64,000 bases of DNA from Fundicoccus_A sp052115865 (lineage in GTDB: Bacteria; Bacillota; Bacilli; Lactobacillales; Aerococcaceae): contig NZ_JBQKME010000010.1 in assembly GCF_052115865.1 (NCBI RefSeq), forward strand, positions 1-64,000. Reading direction: 5' to 3'. The position numbers were made by a program, and so were the translations under genes. Shown in pieces: positions 16,955-26,276 of the stretch; the first letter of the stretch is position 1, and every line of letters starts with the position of its first letter. Under the pieces are notes generated by a model. That model saw nothing but the letters and a program-made list of their open reading frames with translations. It ran no database searches and was not told where the DNA came from.

Positions 16955-17575
16955 TTAGAAAATAGTTGTTGAATTTACGAAACTATTTTTGATAATAAAA
17001 TTATATACAGTGATATTGACATAAGCCATTCCACCGATTATAAAGAATGATAAATAGGGAGCTATATAGACCGTTATAAATACCATTGTGGCATGTGAAA
17101 CAAATAAAAAAACAGACCATTTTAGATGTTTGATACTTAAGTAAAACGACAGTACAAGGTTTTCTTTAACCGAATTTTTAGTCGTAGCCATCATTGGGAA
17201 TAAATAAAAACAATTAAAACTAAGTAAAATTAATAATAAAATAGAAACAAAAAATATAAAAATTAAAGCAGGATCTGTCTGGTATAAGAGTACCCGAATA
17301 TTAAACAATAAGATAATATAAGCACTCAACACAATAATCCCAACGAATAAACTCGCTTTAAAATTTGATTTAAAAGCATTAAGAAACTCACGGATGGTCC
17401 CTTGTCCACTTTGCTGCGTAATTTTAATAAGCGTATGATTTAATGCAACAACTGAAGGTCCTATCGTTACGATTGGTAAAGAAAATAACAGCCATAGCAA
17501 AGTTAAAAGCAAGAAATCCGATAATAAGCTCATCATCTTCCAAATTGGATGGTCTAGGCGAAATAGATTCTTCAC
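16955..17575 (-). CDS. DUF624 (YesL-like) membrane protein
   Basis: This 206-residue integral membrane protein has about five hydrophobic segments. It shows the DUF624 opening (MKNLFRLDHPIWKMMSLLSDFLLL then PIVTIGPSVVALNHTL) and the conserved FLNAFKSNFKAS motif near residue 64. The GTG start is supported by GGGAGG seven bases upstream. It lies 17 bases after the single-pass protein gene 17593-18204 and after both permeases, inside the importer operon. DUF624 proteins accompany CUT1 sugar importers and YesMN systems in Firmicutes; the function is unknown. Confidence 0.85.
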   Translation of the reverse strand: MKNLFRLDHPIWKMMSLLSDFLLLTLLWLLFSLPIVTIGPSVVALNHTLIKITQQSGQGTIREFLNAFKSNFKASLFVGIIVLSAYIILLFNIRVLLYQTDPALIFIFFVSILLLILLSFNCFYLFPMMATTKNSVKENLVLSFYLSIKHLKWSVFLFVSHATMVFITVYIAPYLSFFIIGGMAYVNITVYNFIIKNSFVNSTTIF

Positions 17576-17592
17576 TTTGATTCCTCCCTTAT

Positions 17593-18204
17593 TTATTTTT
17601 TTATAACTTCAAATAAATATCCCATAAATTCAATCGAAACAAGCAGGTGTTCTGAATTTACCGGTATTGCACCAATAATTTTTTCATCAGTATTCTCAGC
17701 ATTGGTTGGAAACAAGTCACTAAAATCAACCGCATAAAATCCCATATCACTTGCTTCACCTGAATAAGCTACTAAGTATTCTCGCCATTCATTTAATTGC
17801 TTGGCGGTTAAGGTATTGCTTAAATTATAAAAACCACCTAATTTAATATAGTGGCCTATTTCTCCTTCTGTCCCTATTAGAAAATCAATTTCTTTAGCTG
17901 CTGTATGTGCAGTATAAACCGCCATTTGATTTAAATCATCCACTTGATCATTTTCTATTGAAAAATTTAAGTCGAGTTTCATATCATATTGAAAATCCGA
18001 TTTCCTTTTCTCATCTATTTGGTCAACAAACGATGAAATAAGCTCATCCGCTTCTTCATCCGTCAGTAATAAATTAATTCCATATACATTCCAAGTTGAA
18101 TCTGGTTGTTGCCAACTCTTGACAGCTAATCCAACGAAAAGAAGAATTATTATCGTGAATAATACACTTAACCATAGTCGGTAATTGTTCCACAATTGCT
18201 TCAA
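17593..18204 (-). CDS. Single-pass membrane protein of unknown function
   Basis: I do not recognise a family. The 203-residue product has one N-terminal membrane helix (about residues 12-28, LSVLFTIIILLFVGLAV) and an outside-facing soluble domain of about 170 residues, rich in acidic residues and ending EFMGYLFEVIKK. The TTG start follows GAGGAG at nine bases, better than any later ATG. It sits between the UgpE-type permease and DUF624 genes, so it probably serves the importer, perhaps as an accessory or sensory subunit. A DUF624 plus membrane-anchored extracytoplasmic protein also occurs in the second sugar locus of this window (43306-45271). Confidence 0.7.
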   Translation of the reverse strand: MKQLWNNYRLWLSVLFTIIILLFVGLAVKSWQQPDSTWNVYGINLLLTDEEADELISSFVDQIDEKRKSDFQYDMKLDLNFSIENDQVDDLNQMAVYTAHTAAKEIDFLIGTEGEIGHYIKLGGFYNLSNTLTAKQLNEWREYLVAYSGEASDMGFYAVDFSDLFPTNAENTDEKIIGAIPVNSEHLLVSIEFMGYLFEVIKK

Positions 18205-18246
18205 TACAAATGACTCCTCGCTTTACTTTTTACTATCATTCATATA

Positions 18247-19083
18247 CTAACCTTTCACACCAGTAGAGGCAATTCCTTGGACAAAATATTTTTGAAGGGA
18301 AAGAAAGACAACTAGGACAGGGATCAATACAACAACTGACGCCGCCATAATCAAGCCGTATTCTGCAGAGTATTGCGTAATAAACATACGCAATCCAATT
18401 TGAATAGTCTTTAACTCATCTCTGGTTAAATAAAGTAATGGCCCTAAAAAATCATTCCAAGTATTAACAAAAGTAAAGATGGTTAAAGTCGAAAGTGCAG
18501 GCTTGGATAAGGGTAACATAATCCTTGCATAGATTTGGTATTCATTCATCCCATCAATTCTAGCAGCTTCTAATAGCGAATCTGGTATACCTTGATAAAA
18601 CTGCCGCATCATAAACACCCCAAAGGCAGAGAAAGCCTGTAATAATATGATTGCTAAATGGGTATTATTTAAGCCAAAATTTCGCATCATAATAAATTGC
18701 GGCACCATATAAGCCTGCCACGGAACAGCTATGGTTGCTATATAAGCCATGAAAAGAAAATCGCGACCTCTAAATCTAAGCTTCGAGAAAGCATAGGCTG
18801 CAAAACTAGAAGTTACTAATTGCAAGAAGGTTACAATCAGTGTTATTTTTGCGGTATTTTTTATAAATGCTGCTAGTGGAATTCGGGTCCAAATATCAAC
18901 ATAGTTACTCCAAACAGGTTTTTCTGGTATCCACTGGATCGGAAAGGCAAAAATATCCTTATCTAATTTAATGGAGGATGAAAGCATCCATAAGAATGGA
19001 AAAAGCATCGTAATTGTAACAAGTCCTAAAACGATATATATAAACACTTTTGAAACTGGATTGCTTTTTTTCACTGTTTTCAC
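18247..19083 (-). CDS. CUT1 sugar ABC permease, UgpE/LacG type
   Basis: This inner-membrane permease of 278 residues has six predicted helices. The EAA loop is present as DSLLEAARIDGMNEYQIYARIMLPLSKPA near residues 172-201, which contacts the ATPase. The C-terminus ends in the family tail YFVQGIASTGVKG. The start is GTG 19083, with GTG nine bases later as alternative; GAGAAAGG precedes. It lies six bases after its partner permease. The pair with the binding protein at 20080 would import acidic or galactosyl oligosaccharides. No ATPase gene is nearby. Confidence 0.92.
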   Translation of the reverse strand: MKTVKKSNPVSKVFIYIVLGLVTITMLFPFLWMLSSSIKLDKDIFAFPIQWIPEKPVWSNYVDIWTRIPLAAFIKNTAKITLIVTFLQLVTSSFAAYAFSKLRFRGRDFLFMAYIATIAVPWQAYMVPQFIMMRNFGLNNTHLAIILLQAFSAFGVFMMRQFYQGIPDSLLEAARIDGMNEYQIYARIMLPLSKPALSTLTIFTFVNTWNDFLGPLLYLTRDELKTIQIGLRMFITQYSAEYGLIMAASVVVLIPVLVVFLSLQKYFVQGIASTGVKG

Positions 19084-19089
19084 CCTTTC

Positions 19090-20016
19090 TCACTCATTAG
19101 CAAAATTCTTTTCGCCTCTAAATTGGATAACCGTAACGATTAGTACCACGACAAATAATAGCATGGAAATCGCACTTGAATAACCCAGATTCCAATTTCT
19201 AAAAGCTGTATTGTAAATTTCATATACCAATACTAGCGTAGACGTTCCTGGTCCACCTTGTGTGATCATATAAATAATATCATATACTTTAAAGCTATTA
19301 ATCGTTAAAATCATCAATACAAAAAATATCACTGGTTTTAATTGAGGCAATGTTACATTTAAAAATTGTTGCCACTTACTAGCGCCATCTAATTCTGCTG
19401 CTTCGTACATTTCACTTGAAATACCCTGTAAACCTGCTAAGAAGATAACCATATAATAGCCCATTTGTTTCCACACACTAAAGAATATAACTGTTACCAT
19501 CGCCCAATCCCTATCTGCAGCCCATCTTGGAGGATTGACTACCCCTAAATAATTTAAAATCTGATTGATAGGACCATTGACAGGACTAAAGATCATATTC
19601 CAAACAGCTGCAACCGCTACAAGAGAAGCAACATAGGGAAAGAAACTTATTGTTCTAAAGAAATTACGTCCTTTGATATTTCGATTAAGTAATACCGCTA
19701 AACCTAAGGATGTCACAATTGTCAATGGAACAGTACCTAAGGCATAAATAATGGTATTCCAGAATGCAGTATGGACACGAGGGTCATTCCACATACGCAC
19801 AAAGTTATCAAAACCAATAAATTCCATTGGGTTACTTCCATCCCAATCAAAAAAAGATAAAACAATAGCGAAGATTATTGGAACAAGTGTAAAGACAGCA
19901 AAACCAATAAAATTTGGAGCAATAAATGAATAAGCAACTAAACTTTCTTTTAATTTTCGTTTTTTTCTGGCAACTTCAAGTGAAGTTTCGTTGTTTGAAA
20001 ATGAATGTGCTTGCAT
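19090..20016 (-). CDS. CUT1 sugar ABC permease, UgpA/LacF type
   Basis: This 308-residue membrane protein forms the importer channel with the previous permease. It has a basic cytoplasmic N-terminus (ARKKRKLKESLVAY), six helices and the EAA loop SSEMYEAAELDGASKWQQFLNVTLPQLKP near residues 195-223. The GGPGTST loop near 265 is characteristic of the UgpA/MalF group. GAAAGGGATG precedes the start. It follows the binding-protein gene after a 63-base gap with a hairpin, a usual order for this importer class. Confidence 0.92.
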   Translation of the reverse strand: MQAHSFSNNETSLEVARKKRKLKESLVAYSFIAPNFIGFAVFTLVPIIFAIVLSFFDWDGSNPMEFIGFDNFVRMWNDPRVHTAFWNTIIYALGTVPLTIVTSLGLAVLLNRNIKGRNFFRTISFFPYVASLVAVAAVWNMIFSPVNGPINQILNYLGVVNPPRWAADRDWAMVTVIFFSVWKQMGYYMVIFLAGLQGISSEMYEAAELDGASKWQQFLNVTLPQLKPVIFFVLMILTINSFKVYDIIYMITQGGPGTSTLVLVYEIYNTAFRNWNLGYSSAISMLLFVVVLIVTVIQFRGEKNFANE

Positions 20017-20043
20017 TCTTATTCATCCCTTTCAGATATAAAG

Positions 20044-20066
20044 AGAGGTAAGCCAAGACTTACCTC
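20044..20066 (-). promoter_or_regulatory. Intercistronic hairpin between binding protein and permease
   Basis: GAGGTAAG and CTTACCTC form an 8-bp stem with a seven-base loop, followed on the minus strand by TCTTTATAT. Hairpins here commonly raise binding-protein over permease expression by partial termination or by protecting the mRNA 3' end. Confidence 0.6.
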
Positions 20067-20079
20067 CCAGCGACATAAA

Positions 20080-21378
20080 TTATTGTTTTAATGCGGCTAC
20101 TTGTTCTGAAGCATATTGCAATTCTTCAGCGATATCTGCGTTCATTGTCATAATATTATCATGGGCATCGTTTAAAATTGTTTCCACTTCTGCTGAATGT
20201 TCATCTAATGGCATTTCTAGGAAAGTATTTACAACAGCTAAAGCTTTCTTACTTGCTTCATCTTCTGGGAATCCTGGAGTAGAAGCAATAATATCAATTA
20301 CATCTTCAGATTGAATCGCTGGCATCGTTCCTGTTTCAGCAATAATTTGTGAACCTGTTTCACTTGTTGCAAACTCTACAAATTTCCAAGCAGCTTCTTT
20401 ATTCTGAGAATTAGCACTAATCCCCATCGTTGTTACTGTACCAGATGCTGAACCAATTTCTGCACCATCTGGTAAAGGCATCGTTACCATACCCCAATCA
20501 AATTCTTCACTGTCACCATTAGCAATAGCTGTTGCTAAGGTTGGAATAAACCATGAACCTTGTAACATGGTTGCTATGTTATTTTGATAAAAAGCTGCAG
20601 AATAATGTAAGCTAGACGTTTTTAAAGTCGCATAGTCTTGGATAATTTGATCTTCTTGTTGGCTTAGAACAGTTTCATAAAATGGTTGTAAAAATGAGTA
20701 ATCTGTCGAAACTAATGTATTCTGTCCATCAAGCAAACCATACATTTGAACTTGACTTCTCCATACATGATAATGTCCACCGTACACTTTGGTTCCTAAA
20801 GCTTCGCTTGCTTTTTCTGAAACCTCGCGAATCATGGCATTATAGTCTTCATAAGACATATCGTTTACTGGATAATCCATTCCTGCAGCATCAAATAAGT
20901 CTTTATTGTAGTACATGACATAAAAATCACTTCTAAATGGTAAGGCATAAAAAGTATCATCCACTGAAATTTGTTCCACTGTTCCACTATATTGATCTAA
21001 ATCTACTTCAGTAGCCAACTCATTCAATGGTTCAAGTTGGTTACGATTAATCAAAGCAGCATATCCAGGAGTATCTTTAACTAAAACCACATCAATACTA
21101 TCATCGCCACCAGATAATTGCGTTCCTAAAACAGTCATATAATCTGTTGAACCTAAATCTAAGAGTTCTATCTTGATATCAGGATTTTCTGCTTCAAAAG
21201 CTTCGATCAGGGGCGTGTAATATACCGTTGAATCTTTATCCCATACTGACCATGTTAAAGTTGTTGTCTCTTGAGCACTAACTTTTTCAACATTCCCCAT
21301 TAATGTAGCACTACTTGAGGCAATTAGAGCAGTTACACTTAGTACAGAAAGTGTCTTTTTCAGTATTTTATTCATCAT
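20080..21378 (-). CDS. Sugar ABC importer substrate-binding protein (family 1)
   Basis: This extracytoplasmic binding protein has about 432 residues. The start at the ATG pair 21378/21375 is preferred to the upstream frame start because GGAGGG lies ten bases before it. The signal peptide runs about 30 residues and ends in SAQE. There is no Cys, so no lipobox is seen, unusual for a Gram-positive binding protein. MalE/UgpB-type motifs include TLTWSVWDKD, a lobe II segment around LPFRSDFYVMYYNKDLFDAAG, and ISANSQNKEAAWKFVEFATS. It feeds the two permeases downstream. Genes upstream (GH88, lyase-like, DUF2264) point to unsaturated uronate-containing oligosaccharides as cargo. Confidence 0.9.
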   Translation of the reverse strand: MMNKILKKTLSVLSVTALIASSSATLMGNVEKVSAQETTTLTWSVWDKDSTVYYTPLIEAFEAENPDIKIELLDLGSTDYMTVLGTQLSGGDDSIDVVLVKDTPGYAALINRNQLEPLNELATEVDLDQYSGTVEQISVDDTFYALPFRSDFYVMYYNKDLFDAAGMDYPVNDMSYEDYNAMIREVSEKASEALGTKVYGGHYHVWRSQVQMYGLLDGQNTLVSTDYSFLQPFYETVLSQQEDQIIQDYATLKTSSLHYSAAFYQNNIATMLQGSWFIPTLATAIANGDSEEFDWGMVTMPLPDGAEIGSASGTVTTMGISANSQNKEAAWKFVEFATSETGSQIIAETGTMPAIQSEDVIDIIASTPGFPEDEASKKALAVVNTFLEMPLDEHSAEVETILNDAHDNIMTMNADIAEELQYASEQVAALKQ

Positions 21379-21401
21379 TTTTATTTTTCCCTCCATTAAT
21401 T

Positions 21402-22562
21402 TTACCAATATAGATTCCAACTTTGATTCAGGCGAACGAGACTTTCAAAATAAAAATAATCTCCCCAAATCATAGCTTCATCTACACCTTTATCATTATT
21501 TTTGTCATATACAGCATGCTTTAGGACTGCATTTGAATCTTCTAAATCTTTAGTCGTATAGTTTTGGCTCAGTGATAAAATAATCTCGAGTGCTTTTTCT
21601 TCATAATTTTTTCTTCTTGAATCAGTTATCGGTAACTGTCTTGCTAATTCCAGAAGACCACAGCCAGCAATAGCAGCAGCAGAGCTATCGCGCTCTTCGT
21701 TGCTTCCATCATTAAAGATTAAATCCCAATATACTACCTTATCTGCAGGCAGTTGTGATAAGAAATAATCAGCCACTTCTTTTGCAGTTTCGATAAAACT
21801 ATAGTCTCCCGTATAGATATAACTTAAAGTAAAGCCATAAATCCCCCAAGCTTGACCTCTTGCCCAACAAGAATCATCTGAAAAACCTTGAGCTGTTGAT
21901 CCTTTGACACCTAGTCCAGTTTGACGATCAAAGAAATACGTATGATATGTCGTAGCATTGTCACGAACAATATATTTTTGTGTTTGCTTAGCATGTCTTG
22001 TTGCAGCAACTCGATACTGGTCATCTCCACTGTTTTCAGAAGCAAAAAATAAGAGAGGTAAGTTCATTAAACAATCAATAATCATGCGCCCATTTTCATT
22101 AACATCTTCTAAATTACCCCAAGCCTGGATAACACCTGATTTTTCATTGTAACGTTGCATTAGACGCTGCGCGGCTCTTATAGCTAGCTCTTTGGATTTA
22201 AGGTTTCCATTGACTTTATAATCTGCTACTGCAGACAAACTATATAAAAATCCTATGTCATGGGTATCAAGTTCAATATCATTATCCAAACGATTTCTAA
22301 AACTCTCAAGCTGTTTATTGATAATATCATCAAACTCTTGGCTTTTTGTGACTTCTTTGGCTAAAAATAACATCCCTAGCCAGAAGCTAGATGTCCAATA
22401 TGCATTAGGCTCTGCTTGATAAACCATATTTTTTGAAGCAGCCCATGGGGTCGTGTCATAAAAAACTGGTAGATTTGCTCGAATTTTTGATAAAACAAAA
22501 TTGATTTCATCTGTAATGACGGATTTCAAGTCCCCTTTTAATTCATTTAATTTGTCAACCAT
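21402..22562 (-). CDS. GH88 unsaturated glucuronyl hydrolase
   Basis: This 386-residue cytoplasmic enzyme adds water across the 4,5 double bond of the terminal unsaturated uronic acid, releasing 5-keto-4-deoxyuronate from lyase products. The alpha6/alpha6-barrel shows the catalytic pair: Asp 102 in DTHDIGFL and Asp 163 in RMIIDCLMNLPLL. They are 61 residues apart, exactly as Asp 88 and Asp 149 in the characterised Bacillus UGL. Other conserved blocks are AYWTSSFWLG, QGFSDDSCWARGQAWGIYG and DSSAAAIAGCGLLEL. GGTGGAG precedes the ATG. Its product feeds KduI and KduD encoded at 28283-29968. Confidence 0.92.
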   Translation of the reverse strand: MVDKLNELKGDLKSVITDEINFVLSKIRANLPVFYDTTPWAASKNMVYQAEPNAYWTSSFWLGMLFLAKEVTKSQEFDDIINKQLESFRNRLDNDIELDTHDIGFLYSLSAVADYKVNGNLKSKELAIRAAQRLMQRYNEKSGVIQAWGNLEDVNENGRMIIDCLMNLPLLFFASENSGDDQYRVAATRHAKQTQKYIVRDNATTYHTYFFDRQTGLGVKGSTAQGFSDDSCWARGQAWGIYGFTLSYIYTGDYSFIETAKEVADYFLSQLPADKVVYWDLIFNDGSNEERDSSAAAIAGCGLLELARQLPITDSRRKNYEEKALEIILSLSQNYTTKDLEDSNAVLKHAVYDKNNDKGVDEAMIWGDYFYFESLVRLNQSWNLYW

Positions 22563-22573
22563 ATTACTCCACC

Positions 22574-24262
22574 TTAAAAATTCCGTAGTTTAAAATACAA
22601 GTCTTTACGATAGTCTCTCTTGACATCCGACAACACCAATATCAGCCTAAACACTTCCTGATTCTTACCATCATGAGCTTGAATCACTTCTGGAATGACT
22701 ACAATTTGTTCACCTTCATTCTTAAAGTGTAGCTCTAACTGCTTATCAGCCCCTTTCCAATAAATAACATCATTCCTTACAACCGGTTCAATACGACTTA
22801 CAAAGTTTTGAATTATCGAATTTCCTTTTTTACGACTGAATTCAATTTCATCTGTAAGTATTAACGCGTCATTTAAATAATCCCAATGCCATTGACGATA
22901 AAATCGATTAATAAATGCATTTTCACTGTATACATCATCCAGTTCCATCGAAAATAACCAACCATTTTCGTTATCTTGGAACTGTGTCTTCTTAGCTGCA
23001 AATCTACCTGCGCGTTGTTCAGTATAATTAATAAATGGAACAGAATGACCTAACGATCGGTTGTTTAGAAAAGTGTAACGCGTTTCGTTATGAAAATATG
23101 CTTGTGTATACTCACCTGCTCCTAAATCTGTAAGAAATAGCTCATCTTGAGTCCCTATAATAAAATGGCCAACATCGTTGTGGTTATGACTTTCATTATT
23201 ATTACCGCCTTTAGCCGCAAAAAGAAGTTGAGTTTCTTTATCGTTTACCAACAACCATTCGGCATCAGGGAAATAATGTATTTTATTTGCAACTTGAGCT
23301 TTAATCTCTCCCGCCCAAAGTAAATTCCGATATAAATGTGCCCATCGGTAGCAATGATCAAAATGTAAACTTGGGGCTTCATTAGCATATGGAACATTGA
23401 CTTGAAAAGTGTTCTGACAGAAACTAAGCAAGCCGATTGGTAGCGTTGTCATTTGTGAATCTGAAAATGGAATGAACTGTTTCTCACTAATTTGGACAGC
23501 AAAAGGAAAAGCAGCAATATTTGTAAGCAGTGGATTCTTGGTATATTTTTCATCATTAAATATCCTCTGATATTTTTCTGCAAAATAGCAGTAATATCCA
23601 AAGCCATAAGTCCAATAAGAAATACCTTCTTCACAAACACCATCATCACTAAAGCTAGAAAAATAGGCATAAAATGATTGGTCTAAACGGTCTAGAATAG
23701 CATGCAGACGAGGCGAATCTTTATCCATTAAGCTCAAGCTTGTCATGCCAATACAAGAGGCAATTACACTACTCCAGTTATTGTCTAACCGTTCCCATGT
23801 CCATGGTCTACTCTCAAATGGGGTTAAGATTCGTTTTTCTATCTCATACTCGATTCGTTCTATAATGAATTTAGATAAGTGATATTCAAGAATTTCTCTA
23901 ATTTCAGATAAAGTTTGTGCTGTTTCGGCAGCAAATAAATCAATCATGGATGGACTATTAGTTGAAAAAGTGCTGTCACTATCTTTTTCTAAATGTGCAG
24001 GTAGCGCCCATGAATATTCATTACAAACTTCCCAGATAACTTGTTCAAGTAAGGCAATAGTTTCTTTTGGATCAGAATCTATTACAACATGCAAAGCTAA
24101 AGTCACCAGCTGTCTACGTCTATTAAAGTACTCAGATTCAAACATCAAACGATTACCTGTTTCAAGATAAGCTTTATAGCCATCAATCGAAATTGGTTGT
24201 ATATCATTTTCTTGTAACAAAAAAGCTGTATCGTTGTTGATTTCTTGAATCAAACGAGTCAT
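22574..24262 (-). CDS. Heparinase II/III-like polysaccharide (oligouronide) lyase
   Basis: This 562-residue protein has no signal peptide, so it probably works on imported oligosaccharides. The N-terminal half is an alpha/alpha toroid with RPWTWERLDNNWSSVI near residues 152-167 (the NW motif region) and EGISYWTYGFGYYCYF near 212-227. The C-terminal half is the beta-sandwich heparinase II/III domain with NNNESHNHNDVGHFI at 354-368, the metal/substrate histidine motif. The layout fits PL12/15/21/33/35-type lyases; I cannot choose a family. It is 11 bases from the DUF2264 gene and 11 from GH88, so co-transcribed. The expected product is an unsaturated uronide for GH88. Confidence 0.82.
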   Translation of the reverse strand: MTRLIQEINNDTAFLLQENDIQPISIDGYKAYLETGNRLMFESEYFNRRRQLVTLALHVVIDSDPKETIALLEQVIWEVCNEYSWALPAHLEKDSDSTFSTNSPSMIDLFAAETAQTLSEIREILEYHLSKFIIERIEYEIEKRILTPFESRPWTWERLDNNWSSVIASCIGMTSLSLMDKDSPRLHAILDRLDQSFYAYFSSFSDDGVCEEGISYWTYGFGYYCYFAEKYQRIFNDEKYTKNPLLTNIAAFPFAVQISEKQFIPFSDSQMTTLPIGLLSFCQNTFQVNVPYANEAPSLHFDHCYRWAHLYRNLLWAGEIKAQVANKIHYFPDAEWLLVNDKETQLLFAAKGGNNNESHNHNDVGHFIIGTQDELFLTDLGAGEYTQAYFHNETRYTFLNNRSLGHSVPFINYTEQRAGRFAAKKTQFQDNENGWLFSMELDDVYSENAFINRFYRQWHWDYLNDALILTDEIEFSRKKGNSIIQNFVSRIEPVVRNDVIYWKGADKQLELHFKNEGEQIVVIPEVIQAHDGKNQEVFRLILVLSDVKRDYRKDLYFKLRNF

Positions 24263-24273
24263 ATTAATTTGAT

Positions 24274-26094
24274 TTATGAGTTTTCACCTACATCTACAAT
24301 CTTTATCTTGCCATTATATTCAATCGTAAAGATGTTATTTTTTATTGCTACTCTAGGTAGCTCTGCGTTTTCGCAATGAACACTACCTCCTACTAAACTT
24401 ACTAATTGATGTCTTCCTTCCTCTAATCGAACTTCCATCATAGGGTAAGCAGATCGACTAAAGTATATATTCGTATTCGGTTCTGGATAATGAATTTGAG
24501 CATCTTGATATCCAGAGATATTTATTAGTGTGGATTGTCCGATTCTGGATTGATAGCAAATGCCGTTTTCCATTTTTCGTATGGTATCTGTTGAGTGGAC
24601 CGGACTAGAAAAACCACCTTCAATAGCTGTTAACGCATGTTCATTCGTTATATCGTGAATGCGAAGATGCCAATCGTCAATCGGAATAACCGTCGTTTTT
24701 ATCTGAACATTTGGCCACGGCCGCCAATAACTTATGACGTAATCATCATGAATGATATATTCATCTGTTACTAATTTACTTCTAAAATAAGTATTTTCTT
24801 CAGATAAGGCTAGTGCAGAATCAAAACCACCTTGCTTATAGTAAATAGACCCTTTGGAAACACTAAATCCAAATGTAGTCGAATAAACTAATTTACTATA
24901 TTTGGCATCCACATGAGCTTGTTTTTGTTCTAATTGTCCCGCCACATACGCCTGCAACTGATTTTTACTATGAGAAATTAGCATGCGTGCTGCTGGAATA
25001 GCTAATTGATTTGTAGGTAAAGTTAGGGGCTTTGGGTCAGCTTTCCAAAAAGGATGTTCATCCGGAACAGCCATAAGCAAGTATGTCTTTAATGACCAAT
25101 AGGGAGAACCTAGCGAATTATAACCTTCAGCCATTACCAAATTAGGGTAATGATAGCCAATCGTTAAGACACCATCTCGAGAAAATATCTCCTTCGCCAT
25201 CCATTGCTGCATATTCCGACTGATAATCCCCTTCATTTCGCCCCAAGGAATGGCTTCAACATCTGCAAAGACAAGTGCAGACCAAAAGCCGACTTGTGCA
25301 AAACGATAGGATAAACTTCGGCCAAATGGTAGTGCTTCCCCTTTTTCATCAAACCAATGTTTGAAACTTTGAGCGAATTCAACGGAACGATTTTTCAACC
25401 GTAAAGCTCGTTCACTGTCGTGATTTTGCATAAATTTGTAATAAATAAGACTATAGAAGTGAATGGCAAATGAAATATAGTAGTCTATTTGTGTAGGATT
25501 TTCATCAAAATACCATCCATTTCCGATATAAGAATTTTCAATAATATCTAGATCATCTGAAACTTGCTGTAAATCATAATCTTTGTTACAATGCATCATT
25601 GAAATATTTACTAAAATTCTAAAAAATAACCAATTACTTTTGGGTATCTCATGCATATTAATTTGCATTAACCACGCATGTAATTGATTTTGTTCCTTTT
25701 CATTCAACAAGTCCCAAGTCTTATCTTTAGCTAATAATAAAGTCGTCGCTAAGGAAGCCATCTCAACTAGGCGTTGGTCATAATCATTCACTAACCCCCA
25801 ATAATCGGGATGTTCAGGATTAACACCTGCTCTAATCCCTTCAAGATAGATCGTTTCTAACTCTTTATTGTGATAGGATACAAGGAAAGGACCAAATGCC
25901 CACAGAGGGCGGAGGAATGATTCAATGTGTCGTATATCCTCTGAATAGACTGTACCAGATTCGCCTAAATCGATACGGCCTTTACGACCATTTCTCATTA
26001 AAACAATCAAAGGCTGCATGATGTCTAAAAAGCTTTCTTTAAAGTCATCTTTACTTTCAAATTGTTTGTTCTCATATTTTGATGTTCGGATCAT
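24274..26094 (-). CDS. DUF2264 protein, probable glycosidase
   Basis: This 606-residue cytoplasmic protein matches the DUF2264 layout: an alpha/alpha toroid over about residues 1-360 (FLRPLWAFGPFL, GVNPEHPDYWG, ENPTQIDYYISFAIHFYSLIYY, LPFGRSLSYRFAQVGFWSA) and a C-terminal beta domain. From memory, some DUF2264 members are classed as beta-glucuronidases (GH154). That would suit an operon for uronate-containing glycans, but the activity here is inferred. AGGTGAT precedes the ATG. It is the first gene of the run down to the importer and is divergent from a LacI-type regulator, probably its controller. Confidence 0.82.
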   Translation of the reverse strand: MIRTSKYENKQFESKDDFKESFLDIMQPLIVLMRNGRKGRIDLGESGTVYSEDIRHIESFLRPLWAFGPFLVSYHNKELETIYLEGIRAGVNPEHPDYWGLVNDYDQRLVEMASLATTLLLAKDKTWDLLNEKEQNQLHAWLMQINMHEIPKSNWLFFRILVNISMMHCNKDYDLQQVSDDLDIIENSYIGNGWYFDENPTQIDYYISFAIHFYSLIYYKFMQNHDSERALRLKNRSVEFAQSFKHWFDEKGEALPFGRSLSYRFAQVGFWSALVFADVEAIPWGEMKGIISRNMQQWMAKEIFSRDGVLTIGYHYPNLVMAEGYNSLGSPYWSLKTYLLMAVPDEHPFWKADPKPLTLPTNQLAIPAARMLISHSKNQLQAYVAGQLEQKQAHVDAKYSKLVYSTTFGFSVSKGSIYYKQGGFDSALALSEENTYFRSKLVTDEYIIHDDYVISYWRPWPNVQIKTTVIPIDDWHLRIHDITNEHALTAIEGGFSSPVHSTDTIRKMENGICYQSRIGQSTLINISGYQDAQIHYPEPNTNIYFSRSAYPMMEVRLEEGRHQLVSLVGGSVHCENAELPRVAIKNNIFTIEYNGKIKIVDVGENS

Positions 26095-26168
26095 TCAATC
26101 ACCTTTTTTAGTTAAATATTTTATGTTTTTTACTCGGATTAACATCTAAAAAATGGTATTATAATACA

Positions 26169-26182
26169 TGATTGCGCTTTCT
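26169..26182. promoter_or_regulatory. cre-like/LacI-type operator between DUF2264 and LacI genes
   Basis: TGATTGCGCTTTCT matches the cre pattern with two mismatches. It is central in the 182-base divergent promoter region and could bind CcpA or the adjacent LacI-type regulator. Confidence 0.4.
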
Positions 26183-26276
26183 TTTTCATTATTATACTTT
26201 ACACTATATATTTATTCAATAGTTTTAGTTGTTTTTTTTATTTTTATTTTACTAAAATTCTTTAAGGATGTGCACA

